Part shown: positions 18,390 through 27,573 of the stretch, piece after piece
How the letters are laid out: each line of letters begins with the position of its first letter
How positions within the stretch are numbered: position 1 is the first letter of the stretch
Assembly: GCA_012727715.1 (NCBI GenBank)
Contig: JAAYGN010000092.1
Span: 1-64,000, forward strand
Reading direction: 5' to 3'
DNA length: 64,000 bases
DNA from: Desulfovibrionales bacterium
Lineage (GTDB): Bacteria > Desulfobacterota > Desulfovibrionia > Desulfovibrionales > Desulfomicrobiaceae
Notes under the pieces: model-generated
What the model saw: only the letters and a program-made list of their open reading frames with translations
Database searches by the model: none
Told to the model about the DNA's origin: nothing
Made by a program: the position numbers and the translations under genes

Positions 18390-19048
18390 TGCGTGAGCTT
18401 ATCCTTTCTCCATCTCTGCTTTCTGCGGATTTTGGCAACTTACGTGCAGAACTGGCTACCCTGGAAGAAGCGGGTCTCAAATGGGTACACTGGGATGTTA
18501 TGGACGGTCTTTTTGTGCCCAACATCACCTTTGGGCCACCCGTAATCAAGGCTCTGCGCAAAACATCCAGACTTTTTTTTGATGTCCACCTTATGATTGA
18601 ACGGCCGGAACGCTATATCCAGGAATTTGCCGAAGCCGGGGCTGATCTCCTGTGCGTCCACGCTGAAAGCACCCTGCATTTGGAGCGAACCTTAAGCGCT
18701 ATCAGGGATAATGGGATGCAGGTTGGCTTGTCTCTGAACCCAGGTACACCCCTAAATATTTTGGAATATGTTTTACCCCAGCTGGATATGGTCCTGATCA
18801 TGAGTGTTAACCCGGGCTTTGGGGGCCAGTCCTTTATTCCCTTTTGTCGAGAAAAAATTTGTGATCTCAAAAATATGATCCAGAAAAAAAATCTGTCCAC
18901 CCTAATCCAGGTAGATGGCGGGGTCACCCTGGACAATGCCCGAGAACTTTTTGAATTGGGTGCCGATATTTTGGTTTCTGGATCAGCTTTTTTTGGCTTT
19001 CCACCTTATAATAAAAGACATCAGGCCTTTTTGGAAGCTGTCGCCTAA
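18389..19048 (+). CDS. rpe: Ribulose-phosphate 3-epimerase
   Basis: Interconverts ribulose 5-phosphate and xylulose 5-phosphate in the pentose phosphate pathway. The 219-residue TIM barrel has the family motifs SPSLLSADFGNL, HWDVMDGLFVPNITFGPPV, FDVHLMIE, MSVNPGFGGQSFIP and VDGGVTLDNA, with the metal-binding His and Asp residues present. The start overlaps the preceding stop (TAATG) after GGAGGAAG, so it is translated with the heme genes although it has no direct role in heme synthesis. Confidence 0.97.
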   Translation: MRELILSPSLLSADFGNLRAELATLEEAGLKWVHWDVMDGLFVPNITFGPPVIKALRKTSRLFFDVHLMIERPERYIQEFAEAGADLLCVHAESTLHLERTLSAIRDNGMQVGLSLNPGTPLNILEYVLPQLDMVLIMSVNPGFGGQSFIPFCREKICDLKNMIQKKNLSTLIQVDGGVTLDNARELFELGADILVSGSAFFGFPPYNKRHQAFLEAVA

Positions 19049-19162
19049 GCTCCAAACCATATTTAAGCACGTACTCCTGACTCACGGTTTCCCAAGCATA
19101 CCCAATGTATTGTCCATGAATTCTTTACCATGACCTGGCAAAAATTGAGAAATGCATTCTAA

Positions 19163-19191
19163 TCGTCAATGACTATAAACTGCATTGACGA
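19163..19191. promoter_or_regulatory. Perfect 9-bp inverted repeat, probable operator of the Lrp/putA pair
   Basis: TCGTCAATG (19163-19171) and CATTGACGA (19183-19191) are exact reverse complements separated by 11 bases, with a TATAAA hexamer between them. The arms lie two helical turns apart, 46 bases before the Lrp-type gene. This suits a dimeric regulator, most simply autoregulation by the adjacent Lrp-family protein. Confidence 0.6.
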
Positions 19192-19236
19192 CACTGGTTA
19201 TATGAAATATATCTTGCAACCAAGAGGGCACCTATC

Positions 19237-19710
19237 ATGTTAGACAAAATTGATATCAAAATACTGAATATTCTTCAAACACAGGGCAAAATTACCAATG
19301 CGGATTTGTCTCGTCAGCTGGATATGGCTCCATCTGGAGTGTTGGCTCGAGTCAAAAAATTGGAACAAGACAATATTATTCAGGCCTATGATGTTCGCCT
19401 CAATCCCAAGGCTTTGGGATTATCCTTATCCACCTTTATCCTCATTAAAACACAAGATTCTGTGGGCAGCGCAGAAATAGGACGCCAGCTTGCAGGTATT
19501 TCCGAAGTTCAAGAGGTCCATTGGATTGCTGGTGAATATAATTACCTGGTTAAAGCACGAGTCAGTGGCACAGAAGCCTTGACTCTGCTCATGAAAAAAT
19601 TTGGTGAGCTTTCCGGGGTGTGTGATACTCGAACCACCCTTGTCCTAGACACCATCAAAGAATCTCAAGCAGTCTGCCTCGACTATGCTCAAACGAAAAC
19701 CAAAAAATAA
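19237..19710 (+). CDS. Lrp/AsnC family transcriptional regulator
   Basis: The 157-residue product has an N-terminal helix-turn-helix (about residues 15-50: ITNADLSRQLDMAPSGVLAR, then VKKLEQDNIIQAY) and a C-terminal ligand-sensing RAM domain with LSTFILIKT and VHWIAGEYNYLVKARV. Length fits the family. It stands 38 bases before putA on the same strand, the arrangement of PutR-type activators that sense proline, so control of putA is likely. A perfect inverted repeat lies just upstream. Ligand and targets are inferred from context only. Confidence 0.88.
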   Translation: MLDKIDIKILNILQTQGKITNADLSRQLDMAPSGVLARVKKLEQDNIIQAYDVRLNPKALGLSLSTFILIKTQDSVGSAEIGRQLAGISEVQEVHWIAGEYNYLVKARVSGTEALTLLMKKFGELSGVCDTRTTLVLDTIKESQAVCLDYAQTKTKK

Positions 19711-19748
19711 TCGTCTTTTTTATAGTTAGTTTCCACAAGGAGTCAGCC

Positions 19749-22700
19749 ATGGACCATTCCGGCTTGGATAAAAAAATTATTGTACGCGGCAAAGAGTTTT
19801 TCACCAGTATTTCTGGGGAAGCTCCTTCCATTTTTAACAAGGGCTGGTGGACTGGTAAAGTTATGGACTGGTCCATGAAAAATGAAAACTTTAAGGTCCA
19901 ACTTTTTCGCTTTGTCGATGTCCTGCCCTATTTAAATACCTCCGCATCCCTGTCCCGACACATTGATGAATATTTTGCTGGAGAAGACCAAGATGTTCCA
20001 GCGGTCCTCAAATGGGGAGCTGGCGCTCTGGGCTCTGGATTTGCCGGAAAATTGGCGGGCGGGCTGGTGGCCAAAACCATTCGTTCCAATATCGAAGGTA
20101 TGGGCAAGCAATTCATTATTGGTGAAAACACTACTGATGCTCTCAAAAATCTGAAAAAAATACGCAAAGATGGCTTTGCCTTTACTGTGGATATTTTGGG
20201 AGAAGCTTCTGTCAGCGAATTGGAATCCGAGGCCTACCTCAAAGAATATATTGATCTGCTCAGTGCTCTGCAAACCGAATATACCAAATGGCCAGCCCTG
20301 GATGGTGAACTGGACTGGGGACACGCGCCCAGAGTGAACATTTCAGTCAAGCCCACGGCCCTGTTCTCCCAAGCCGCTCCTCAGGACTATGAGGGCTCTG
20401 TGCAGGGCATGGTCCATCGCTTAACACCCATTTTGCGCAAGGTTCGCGAGATGAATGGTTTTATGCGCATTGATATGGAGCAGTACAAATTTAAAGACAT
20501 CACTCTTGAAGTATACCGCCGCCTTCGTGATAGCGATGAGTTTCGTGATTATCCGCACCTGGGCATTGTTCTCCAGGCCTACCTCAAAGATACGGATCAA
20601 GACCTTGCCGATCTTATTGCCTGGGCTCGTGCCAAAAATCTGCCTATCTCCATCCGTCTGGTCAAAGGTGCCTATTGGGATGCAGAAACCGTTATTGCCA
20701 AGCAAAATGGCTGGGAAATTCCTGTTTGGACGATCAAGGCAGAAAGTGATGCAGCTTTTGAGCGTCAATCCAAAGTCATTCTTGAAAATCATGACATTTG
20801 TCATTTTGGTTGTGCCTCACATAATATTCGCTCCATTGCTGCAGTTATGGAAATAGCTCAGGAACTTAAGGTCCCTGATGAAAAATACGAGTTTCAAGTC
20901 CTCTACGGCATGGCTGAACCTGTCCGCAAAGGCCTGAGAAATGTGGCCAAACGTGTTCGCCTCTATGCTCCTTATGGTGACTTGATTCCTGGCATGGCCT
21001 ATTTGGTGCGTCGCCTTTTGGAAAATACAGCCAATGAATCCTTTTTGCGCCAGTCCTTTGCTGAAGAAGCAGAAATTGAACACCTTCTGGAAAATCCAGC
21101 TATGACCATGGAACGCGAAAAAAGACAGCAACCCGCTCCCGAGCCAACCAAGAGCCACAGCAAACCTCGTTTTACCAATGAGCCCTTTGCTGACTTCACC
21201 AAAACAGAAGTTCGCCAGGCTTTTATTGATGCAGTCAAGGAAGTACGTGGCCAATTGGGACGGCAATATCCGCTTGTTATTGGAGGTCAGGATGTGGTTA
21301 CCAACGACACCTTGCCTTCGGTCAATCCGGCCAATCCCAATGAACTGATTGGTACTATTTGCCAAGCATCCACCCAAGAAATTGACTTGGCTATTGAGGC
21401 AGCCAAAAATGCCGCTCCTGCCTGGAAAGACTTGGGCCCTGAAGATCGGGCAAATTATTTATTTAAAGCTGCTGAAATTGCACGCAAGGAAATATATACC
21501 TTGTCTGCTTGGCAAGTTCTTGAAGTGGGCAAACAATTTGATCAGGCCCAAGGTGATATTGCTGAAGGTATTGATTTTATGGAGTACTATGCCCGGGAAA
21601 TGATTCGCTTGGGCAAGCCCCAACGTATGGGCCGTGCTCCAGGTGAAATGAGTCTCTTATCCTACCAACCCAAGGGCATTGCTGCAGTGATCGCACCCTG
21701 GAATTTTCCCCTGGCCATCAGCTGTGGCATGAGTGCAGCAGCCATGGTCACAGGTAATCCAGTGCTCTATAAACCTGCTGGTCCATCTTCTGTTGTAGGC
21801 TATACGTTAATGGAAATTTTCCGCAAGGCAGGCCTACCAGATGGTGTGTTCAACTATGTACCAGGCCGCGGTTCAGTTATGGGTGACTATTTGGTGGAAC
21901 ACCCGGACATCTCCATCATTGCCTTTACCGGCTCCATGGAAGTAGGACATCGTATTGTCAACAAGGCCTCTGTGGTCCAGCCCGGTCAAAAGCAAATCAA
22001 ACGAGTGATTGCAGAACTGGGTGGTAAAAACGCTGTTATCATAGATGATGATGCTGATCTGGATGAAGCAGTGCGTGAAGTTCTGCATTCGGCTTTTGCT
22101 TTTCAGGGACAAAAATGTTCAGCTTGCTCACGCGTCATTGTGGTTGAGCCTATTTATCCCAAATTTATTGAGCGTCTGGCAGAAGGCGCCAAATCCCTGG
22201 CCATTGGTCCGGCTGAAGATCCTACCTACTTCATGGGCCCAGTGGTGGATGCTAATGCCCAGGCCAATATCAAAAAATACATTGAAATCGCCAAAAGTGA
22301 AGGCAAACTCGTCTTTGAAAGCACAGTGCCTGACCAGGGCTACTATGTGCCCATTACTATTGTGGAAGGCATTACCCCCGAACATCGTATTGCCCAGGAA
22401 GAAGTTTTTGGCCCCGTGTTGTCTGTGATGAAAGTCAAGGATTTTGATCAGGCTCTTGACTGGGCCAACTCAACTCGCTTCTCCCTAACTGGAGCAGTAT
22501 TCTCACGCAGCCCCAAGCATCTGGACAAAGCCCGAACCAAATTCAATGTTGGAAACTTGTACCTCAATCGTGGCTGTACTGGGGCATTGGTGGAACGTCA
22601 CGCCTTTGGTGGATTTAATATGTCTGGCGTTGGCTCTAAATCTGGTGGACCCGACTACTTGCTCCAATTTCTGGATCCGCGCATTGTCTGTGAAAATACC

Positions 22701-22751
22701 ATGCGCCGTGGTTTTGCCCCCATTGAAGCGGATGACGACTGGATTATTTAA
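19749..22751 (+). CDS. putA: Bifunctional proline dehydrogenase / L-glutamate gamma-semialdehyde dehydrogenase
   Basis: Oxidises proline to glutamate in two steps: an FAD-dependent proline dehydrogenase linked to the quinone pool, then an NAD-dependent aldehyde dehydrogenase. The 1000-residue protein has the dehydrogenase barrel at about 150-460 (SVKPTALFSQ, IRLVKGAYWDAE, YAPYGDLIPGMAYLVRRLLEN). The aldehyde dehydrogenase covers about 500-990, with APWNFPLAI, Glu in AELGGKNA near residue 752 and the catalytic Cys in GQKCSACSR near residue 789. There is no N-terminal ribbon-helix-helix DNA-binding domain, so it is the non-regulatory short type, which explains the separate regulator upstream. 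AAGGAG precedes the ATG. Confidence 0.96.
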   Translation: MDHSGLDKKIIVRGKEFFTSISGEAPSIFNKGWWTGKVMDWSMKNENFKVQLFRFVDVLPYLNTSASLSRHIDEYFAGEDQDVPAVLKWGAGALGSGFAGKLAGGLVAKTIRSNIEGMGKQFIIGENTTDALKNLKKIRKDGFAFTVDILGEASVSELESEAYLKEYIDLLSALQTEYTKWPALDGELDWGHAPRVNISVKPTALFSQAAPQDYEGSVQGMVHRLTPILRKVREMNGFMRIDMEQYKFKDITLEVYRRLRDSDEFRDYPHLGIVLQAYLKDTDQDLADLIAWARAKNLPISIRLVKGAYWDAETVIAKQNGWEIPVWTIKAESDAAFERQSKVILENHDICHFGCASHNIRSIAAVMEIAQELKVPDEKYEFQVLYGMAEPVRKGLRNVAKRVRLYAPYGDLIPGMAYLVRRLLENTANESFLRQSFAEEAEIEHLLENPAMTMEREKRQQPAPEPTKSHSKPRFTNEPFADFTKTEVRQAFIDAVKEVRGQLGRQYPLVIGGQDVVTNDTLPSVNPANPNELIGTICQASTQEIDLAIEAAKNAAPAWKDLGPEDRANYLFKAAEIARKEIYTLSAWQVLEVGKQFDQAQGDIAEGIDFMEYYAREMIRLGKPQRMGRAPGEMSLLSYQPKGIAAVIAPWNFPLAISCGMSAAAMVTGNPVLYKPAGPSSVVGYTLMEIFRKAGLPDGVFNYVPGRGSVMGDYLVEHPDISIIAFTGSMEVGHRIVNKASVVQPGQKQIKRVIAELGGKNAVIIDDDADLDEAVREVLHSAFAFQGQKCSACSRVIVVEPIYPKFIERLAEGAKSLAIGPAEDPTYFMGPVVDANAQANIKKYIEIAKSEGKLVFESTVPDQGYYVPITIVEGITPEHRIAQEEVFGPVLSVMKVKDFDQALDWANSTRFSLTGAVFSRSPKHLDKARTKFNVGNLYLNRGCTGALVERHAFGGFNMSGVGSKSGGPDYLLQFLDPRIVCENTMRRGFAPIEADDDWII

Positions 22752-22777
22752 TTCTATTTTCAACAAAATCCGAAACA

Positions 22778-22802
22778 AAAACGCCCAAATTGGGCGTTTT
22801 TG
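22778..22802 (+). terminator. Terminator after putA
   Basis: AAAACGCCC and GGGCGTTTT form a perfect stem around AAATT, followed by further T. The symmetric A/T flanks would let it work in both directions. Confidence 0.88.
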
Positions 22803-22984
22803 TTTACTATCAGTATCTATAAATCCAAAAACAACGTACAATATACTTTTAATGCAAATAAATTGATTTCTAAATAAATTGCTGATAGCCGTTTTCTTTC
22901 AAAAAGTGTATGTTCTCTTTACTGGGCATGGTACTACTGTAGAAAAATCATCAGGTCACCAGTGCTATACAAAAAGTAAAAACC

Positions 22985-23004
22985 GGGTCGCATCCTGCGA
23001 ACCC
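22985..23004 (+). other. Leader hairpin before livK
   Basis: GGGTCGCA (22985-22992) pairs with TGCG-A-ACCC (22996-23004, one bulged A) around TCC, about 30 bases before livK. The rest of the 283-base gap after putA shows no gene and only weak promoter-like hexamers. The hairpin may stabilise the messenger; no riboswitch class was recognised. Confidence 0.35.
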
Positions 23005-23034
23005 CCAGTGTCATAAATCTGAAGGAGGATTCTT

Positions 23035-24165
23035 ATGAAAAAAAGATTGTGTGTGCTTGGATGCCTGACTTTGGTTATGCTTTTACTAGCCCTTGGTAGT
23101 GCCTGGGCCAAGACCATTCGTATTGGCCTCATGTGCCCTCTCACTGGATCCTGGGCCAGTGAAGGTCAGGACATGAAACAGATTGTTGAACTCTTGGTCG
23201 GTGAAACCAACAAAGCTGGTGGTATCAATGGTCACCAAATTGAACTTATTGTTGAAGATGATGGTGGCGATCCTCGTCAGGCCGGACTGGCAGCTACCAG
23301 CCTGACCACGAAAGATATTGTAGCTGTTATTGGCACTTATGGCTCCTCAGTCACTGAAGCTTCTCAAAATATTTATGCAGAATCTGACATTTTACAGGTG
23401 GCTACTGGATCCACATCCATTCGTTTGTCTGAAAAGGGATTACCCCTCTTTTTCCGTACTTGCCCTCGTGATGACGAACAAGGTTTAGTGGCAGCCAAAA
23501 TTTTGGATGATCTGGGCTTCACCAAAATCGCCATTCTCCACGACAACACCTCCTATGCCAAGGGACTGGCCGATGAAGGCAAGGCCCTACTTGAAAAAAA
23601 TGGGAAAGACATTGTTTTTTACGATGCCTTGACTCCTGGCGAACGCGACTACAACGCCATTTTAACCAAAGTTAAATCTACCAATCCGGAAGTAATTTTC
23701 TTTACTGGGTATTATCCAGAGGCTGGCATGCTGTTGCGCCAAAAAATGGAAGCTGGTTGGGACGTGCCCATGCTCGGTGGCGATGCAACCAATAATCCTG
23801 ATTTGGTCAAAATTGCAGGCAACAAGGCAGCTGAAGGCTATTTGTTTTTAAGCCCGCCTGTCCCTGGTGATCTGGACACCCCTGAAGCTAAAGACTTCTT
23901 GGCAGCCTACCAAGGTGCCTATGGCTCTGAGCCTGGTTCTGTTTGGGCTGTATTGGCCGGAGATGCCTATCGTGTTCTCGTTGAAGCCATTGCCAAAACC
24001 GATGATCCTAGCAGCGCCAATCTGGCCAGCTATCTTAAAACTACTCTCAAGGATTTTTCTGGGCTGACCGGTAAAATTTCCTTTAATGACAAAGGTGATC
24101 GTGTTGGTGACCTGTACCGTGTGTACAAGGTTGACGGCGAAGGTCGCTTTGTGCTCCAACCCTAG
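23035..24165 (+). CDS. livK: Branched-chain amino acid ABC transporter, periplasmic binding protein
   Basis: Captures leucine/isoleucine/valine-type amino acids in the periplasm for the LivHMGF importer. The 376-residue precursor has a clear signal peptide (MKKRLCVLGCLTLVMLLLA, cut near GSAWA-K) and the type I periplasmic fold: IRIGLMCPLTGSWASEGQDM, VIGTYGSSVTEASQNIYAES, FFRTCPRDDEQG and GLADEGKALLEKNG. The substrate could differ from branched-chain amino acids, since the family also includes amide and urea binders. GGAGG precedes the ATG. A strong hairpin follows the gene and would leave livK in excess over the membrane genes. Confidence 0.92.
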   Translation: MKKRLCVLGCLTLVMLLLALGSAWAKTIRIGLMCPLTGSWASEGQDMKQIVELLVGETNKAGGINGHQIELIVEDDGGDPRQAGLAATSLTTKDIVAVIGTYGSSVTEASQNIYAESDILQVATGSTSIRLSEKGLPLFFRTCPRDDEQGLVAAKILDDLGFTKIAILHDNTSYAKGLADEGKALLEKNGKDIVFYDALTPGERDYNAILTKVKSTNPEVIFFTGYYPEAGMLLRQKMEAGWDVPMLGGDATNNPDLVKIAGNKAAEGYLFLSPPVPGDLDTPEAKDFLAAYQGAYGSEPGSVWAVLAGDAYRVLVEAIAKTDDPSSANLASYLKTTLKDFSGLTGKISFNDKGDRVGDLYRVYKVDGEGRFVLQP

Positions 24166-24176
24166 TGTCTTTTTTT

Positions 24177-24207
24177 GAGCGCCTTGATACCCAAGGCGCT
24201 CTTTTTT
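24177..24207 (+). terminator. Hairpin terminator between livK and livH
   Basis: GAGCGCCTTG (24177-24186) pairs perfectly with CAAGGCGCTC (24192-24201) around ATACC, followed by six T. As livH starts 23 bases later with no visible promoter, partial readthrough is the likely way livHMGF is expressed. Confidence 0.88.
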
Positions 24208-24229
24208 AACTCCTTGCCCGGCATGTATT

Positions 24230-25135
24230 ATGGAAGAATTCTTTCAACAATTGACGAACGGCCTAGCTGTAGGTGGAATCTATGCCCTCATAGCCCTGGG
24301 ATACACCATGGTTTATGGGGTTATGAAGCTTATAAATTTTGCTCACGGAGATTTATTTACCATTGGTTCCTATCTTGGGCTAACACTGCTTATTTCCCTT
24401 GGTCTGTTTGATAAAATAGGTCCACTACCCGGTGTGATTATTCTGGCTATTATGGTCATGATCTTGGTCGCCCTTATTGGAGCCATGCTTGAACGGGTAG
24501 CCTATAAACCCTTACGCCAATCACCACGACTGACAGCTGTGGTCTCGGCTCTGGGGGCATCTATTTTTTTTCAAAATGCCATTATGGCCATCTATAGTCC
24601 AAAATTTCTTGTCTATCCTCACGACATTCTGCCCAGAGTAGCCATTCATATTCTGGGCATTGATATCCCCATTATGCGCATAGTTTTGTTTATGACTTCG
24701 TTAGTACTCATGGCTGCGCTTTACTTTTTTATCCAAAAAACAAAAATCGGCACAGCCATTCGAGCAGCTGCCATTGATCAGGGCGCTGCCAAGCTCATGG
24801 GCATCAATGTTGACCGGGTTATCATGCTCGTTTTTTGTATTGGCCCTGCCTTGGGTGGTGCTGCAGGACTGATGGTTGGGCTATACTACGGTCAAGTCAA
24901 CTTCAATATGGGCTGGATGTATGGTCTGAAAGCCTTTACTGCGGCTATTTTGGGAGGAATCGGAAATATTCCTGGTGCCATGGTCGGAGGATTATTGTTG
25001 GGTGTCATAGAGGCTCTTGGCGCGGCCTATATATCCATTGCCTGGAAAGACGCTATCTCCTTTTGTGTGCTGATTCTGATCCTTATTGTGCGGCCCACTG
25101 GCCTACTCGGTGAACGGGTGGCGGAAAAAGTATGA
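24230..25135 (+). CDS. livH: Branched-chain amino acid ABC transporter, permease LivH
   Basis: First inner-membrane permease subunit. The 301-residue protein has about eight membrane segments with family motifs LTNGLAVGGIYALIALGYTM, YGVMKLINFAHGD, YKPLRQSPRLTAVVSALG, the inner loop AIRAAAIDQGAAKLMGI that contacts the ATPase, and AFTAAILGGIGNIPGAMVGG. The ribosome binding site is weak. It overlaps livM by four bases (ATGA). Confidence 0.95.
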   Translation: MEEFFQQLTNGLAVGGIYALIALGYTMVYGVMKLINFAHGDLFTIGSYLGLTLLISLGLFDKIGPLPGVIILAIMVMILVALIGAMLERVAYKPLRQSPRLTAVVSALGASIFFQNAIMAIYSPKFLVYPHDILPRVAIHILGIDIPIMRIVLFMTSLVLMAALYFFIQKTKIGTAIRAAAIDQGAAKLMGINVDRVIMLVFCIGPALGGAAGLMVGLYYGQVNFNMGWMYGLKAFTAAILGGIGNIPGAMVGGLLLGVIEALGAAYISIAWKDAISFCVLILILIVRPTGLLGERVAEKV

Positions 25136-26088
25136 AGCCAATTAATTTCTTATACCTCGCTGTTGCTCTTGTTATTGCCACATGTCCCCTGTTTTTAAAT
25201 GCCTACTGGACTGATGTTATAAATAATGTGGGCCTATACGCTATTTTGGCCTTAAGCTTGAATGTCATTTTGGGTCATGCTGGCCTTTTTCATATGGGCC
25301 ATGCTGCCTTTTATGCCATTGGTGCATACACCACTGCAATTTTGAACACCACTTATGCCATTCCTGTCCTGTGGCTCATGCCTCTAGCAGGTCTGGCGGC
25401 TGGTGTTTTTGCCTTGATCATTGCCCGGCCCATCATCCATTTGCGAGGTGACTATCTGCTTATTGTGACCATTGGCATTGTTGAAATTGTACGTATTGCC
25501 CTCATTAACAATGTTTTTGGCATCACGGGCGGAGCCAATGGTATTTTTGGTATTAGTCGTCCTCTTATTTTTGGGCTGAAAATAACAAAACCCATGCAAT
25601 TTTTTTATCTTATCTGGGGCTTTGTGGCCATAACCATCTTTTTGCTCTCACGCCTGGAACATTCCCGCTTTGGGCGGGCCCTCCTGTTTATCAAGGAAGA
25701 TGAAATTGCCGCCGGAGGCAGTGGCATCAATGTGGCCCATTACAAGCTCATTGCTTTTGTTATTGGAGCAGTTTGGGCGGGTATGTGTGGGACCATTTAT
25801 GCCGCCAAAATGACCATCATCTCACCAGAATCCTTTTCCTTTGCCGAATCTGTTATGCTTTTTACCATTGTTATATTGGGAGGTTCTGGAAGCATTCCCG
25901 GGGTACTCTTGGGAGCCTTTCTTTTGGTCGGTCTACCGGAACTCTTCCGTGGGCTGGCTGAATACCGCATGCTTGTCTTTGGTGCTGCCATGGTCTTGAT
26001 GATGATTTTTCGCAATCAAGGCTTATTGCCTCCAAGGCCAAAGCATTATGATGTTTCCTCTCTTGGCCAAGGAGAAAAAGCATCATGA
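25132..26088 (+). CDS. livM: Branched-chain amino acid ABC transporter, permease LivM
   Basis: Second permease subunit, pairing with LivH. The 318-residue membrane protein contains LYAILALSLNVILGHAGLFH, MGHAAFYAIGAYT, IIHLRGDYLLIVTIGIVEIV, LGRALLFIKEDEIAA-type coupling loop (here RFGRALLFIKEDEIAAGGSG) and FTIVILGGSGSIPGVLLGA. It overlaps livH and livG by four bases on each side, which fits strict coupling of subunit synthesis. Confidence 0.95.
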   Translation: MKPINFLYLAVALVIATCPLFLNAYWTDVINNVGLYAILALSLNVILGHAGLFHMGHAAFYAIGAYTTAILNTTYAIPVLWLMPLAGLAAGVFALIIARPIIHLRGDYLLIVTIGIVEIVRIALINNVFGITGGANGIFGISRPLIFGLKITKPMQFFYLIWGFVAITIFLLSRLEHSRFGRALLFIKEDEIAAGGSGINVAHYKLIAFVIGAVWAGMCGTIYAAKMTIISPESFSFAESVMLFTIVILGGSGSIPGVLLGAFLLVGLPELFRGLAEYRMLVFGAAMVLMMIFRNQGLLPPRPKHYDVSSLGQGEKAS

Positions 26089-26849
26089 ATATTTTAAGCG
26101 TTGATGGCTTAAGTAAAAGTTTTGGCGGCCTCATGGCAGTCAATGATGTCAGCTTTGAAGTAAAAAAAGACAGTATTGTGGGACTCATTGGACCCAATGG
26201 TGCGGGGAAGACCACTGTTTTCAATTTAATTACTGGAAACTATCAGCCCAACACCGGAACAGTCCTCTTTGATGGTCAAAACCTTGTTGGATTACCAACC
26301 CACATCATTGTTGAGCGAGGAATTTCCCGCACTTTTCAAACCATCCGGCTTTTTCAAAATATGACTGTGTTGGAAAATGTTTTGGCTGGTTGCCATTGTC
26401 GCATGAAATGTGGATCTTTGGCCGCCATGTTGCGTAGTCCAGCACAACGCAAAGAAGAAAAGCAGGCTCTAGGCCAGGCCATGGATGAATTGAAATTTGT
26501 TGGCCTGGACCATGAATGGCAAAATAAAGCCAAAAATCTGTCCTATGGCAACCAGCGCTTGCTGGAAATTGCCAGAGCTTTGGCCACCAGACCCAAACTC
26601 ATTGTCCTTGATGAGCCAGCCGGAGGGATGAATGAGCAGGAAACACAAAAATTGATCCAGCTCATTCGAGCTATTCAATCCCGTGGTATTACTGTGCTTT
26701 TAATTGAGCACGATATGGGCTTGGTCATGCGTGTGTGTGCTTCCCTCATTGTCCTTGAGCATGGTGCCAAACTGACCTCGGGTACTCCAGCTGAAGTTCA
26801 AGCTGACCCACGCGTTATTGAAGCCTACCTCGGATCTGATTCTGAATAA
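26085..26849 (+). CDS. livG: Branched-chain amino acid ABC transporter, ATPase LivG
   Basis: One of two cytoplasmic ATPases that drive uptake. The 254-residue product has Walker A GPNGAGKTTVFN, the LivG-specific ISRTFQTIRLFQNMTVLENV segment, and Walker B LIVLDEPAGGMN followed by IEHDMGLVM. The ABC signature reads LSYGNQRLLEIARAL, where the usual SGGQ becomes SYGN, which is normal for LivG. ATGA overlap with livM. Confidence 0.96.
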   Translation: MNILSVDGLSKSFGGLMAVNDVSFEVKKDSIVGLIGPNGAGKTTVFNLITGNYQPNTGTVLFDGQNLVGLPTHIIVERGISRTFQTIRLFQNMTVLENVLAGCHCRMKCGSLAAMLRSPAQRKEEKQALGQAMDELKFVGLDHEWQNKAKNLSYGNQRLLEIARALATRPKLIVLDEPAGGMNEQETQKLIQLIRAIQSRGITVLLIEHDMGLVMRVCASLIVLEHGAKLTSGTPAEVQADPRVIEAYLGSDSE

Positions 26850-26859
26850 GGGACCACAT

Positions 26860-27573
26860 ATGCTGCTTAAAATTGAAAACTTACGTGTCAACTATGGCAA
26901 CGTCGAAGCCCTGCATGGAATTAGTCTGGATGTGGCTGAAGGCGAAATTGTGACCATCCTCGGAGCCAATGGTGCTGGAAAATCCACTACATTAAATGCC
27001 ATTAGTGGACTTATGAATATAACTGGTGGCAATATCTTTTTTAAGGATATCGCACTGCACAAGCTTCCGGCACATGAAATTGTAAAATTAAAAATTACCC
27101 AAAGTCCTGAAGGTCGTCGTGTTTTCACCACATTGACTGTGGAAGAAAATCTTATGCTTGGAGCTTTCACCTCCACAGATACGGACCGTATTCAAAAAAG
27201 CCGGGCCTGGATTTATGATCTTTTTCCGCGTCTGCAAGAACGTCGTAAACAATTGGCAGGAACGTTAAGTGGGGGAGAACAGCAAATGCTGGCCATGGGC
27301 AGAGCTCTTATGGCTAATCCACAAATTTTACTTCTGGATGAGCCAAGCCTTGGGCTGGCCCCTATTTTGGTCAAGTCCATTTTTGATACTGTGCGGGAAA
27401 TCAACAAATCTGGAGTCACAGTTATTTTAGTGGAACAAAATGCCAAAGCAGCATTAAAACTTGCGGATCGGGGTTATGTCATGGAAGTAGGCAAAATTGT
27501 TTTGGCTGATTCCGCTGCCAATTTACTGGAAAACAAACAAGTTCAGCAGGCCTATTTGGGTGGTGGGCATTAA
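26860..27573 (+). CDS. livF: Branched-chain amino acid ABC transporter, ATPase LivF
   Basis: Second ATPase, partner of LivG. The 237-residue product has Walker A GANGAGKSTTLN, the Q-loop region ITQSPEGRRVFTTLTVEENL, signature LSGGEQQMLAMGRALM and Walker B ILLLDEPSLGLAP, followed by VILVEQNAKAAL. I chose ATG 26860 with AAGGGA upstream; an in-frame ATG at 26818 lies inside livG and adds an unrelated segment. The following 78 bases have only a weak GGAGG/CCTCC hairpin without a T run, before the convergent permease gene. Confidence 0.96.
   Translation: MLLKIENLRVNYGNVEALHGISLDVAEGEIVTILGANGAGKSTTLNAISGLMNITGGNIFFKDIALHKLPAHEIVKLKITQSPEGRRVFTTLTVEENLMLGAFTSTDTDRIQKSRAWIYDLFPRLQERRKQLAGTLSGGEQQMLAMGRALMANPQILLLDEPSLGLAPILVKSIFDTVREINKSGVTVILVEQNAKAALKLADRGYVMEVGKIVLADSAANLLENKQVQQAYLGGGH

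Noticed and set aside
20817-21377. Minus-strand open frame of 186 codons inside putA
   Set aside because: Antisense to a conserved catalytic region of PutA, with no ribosome binding site and no recognisable domain.
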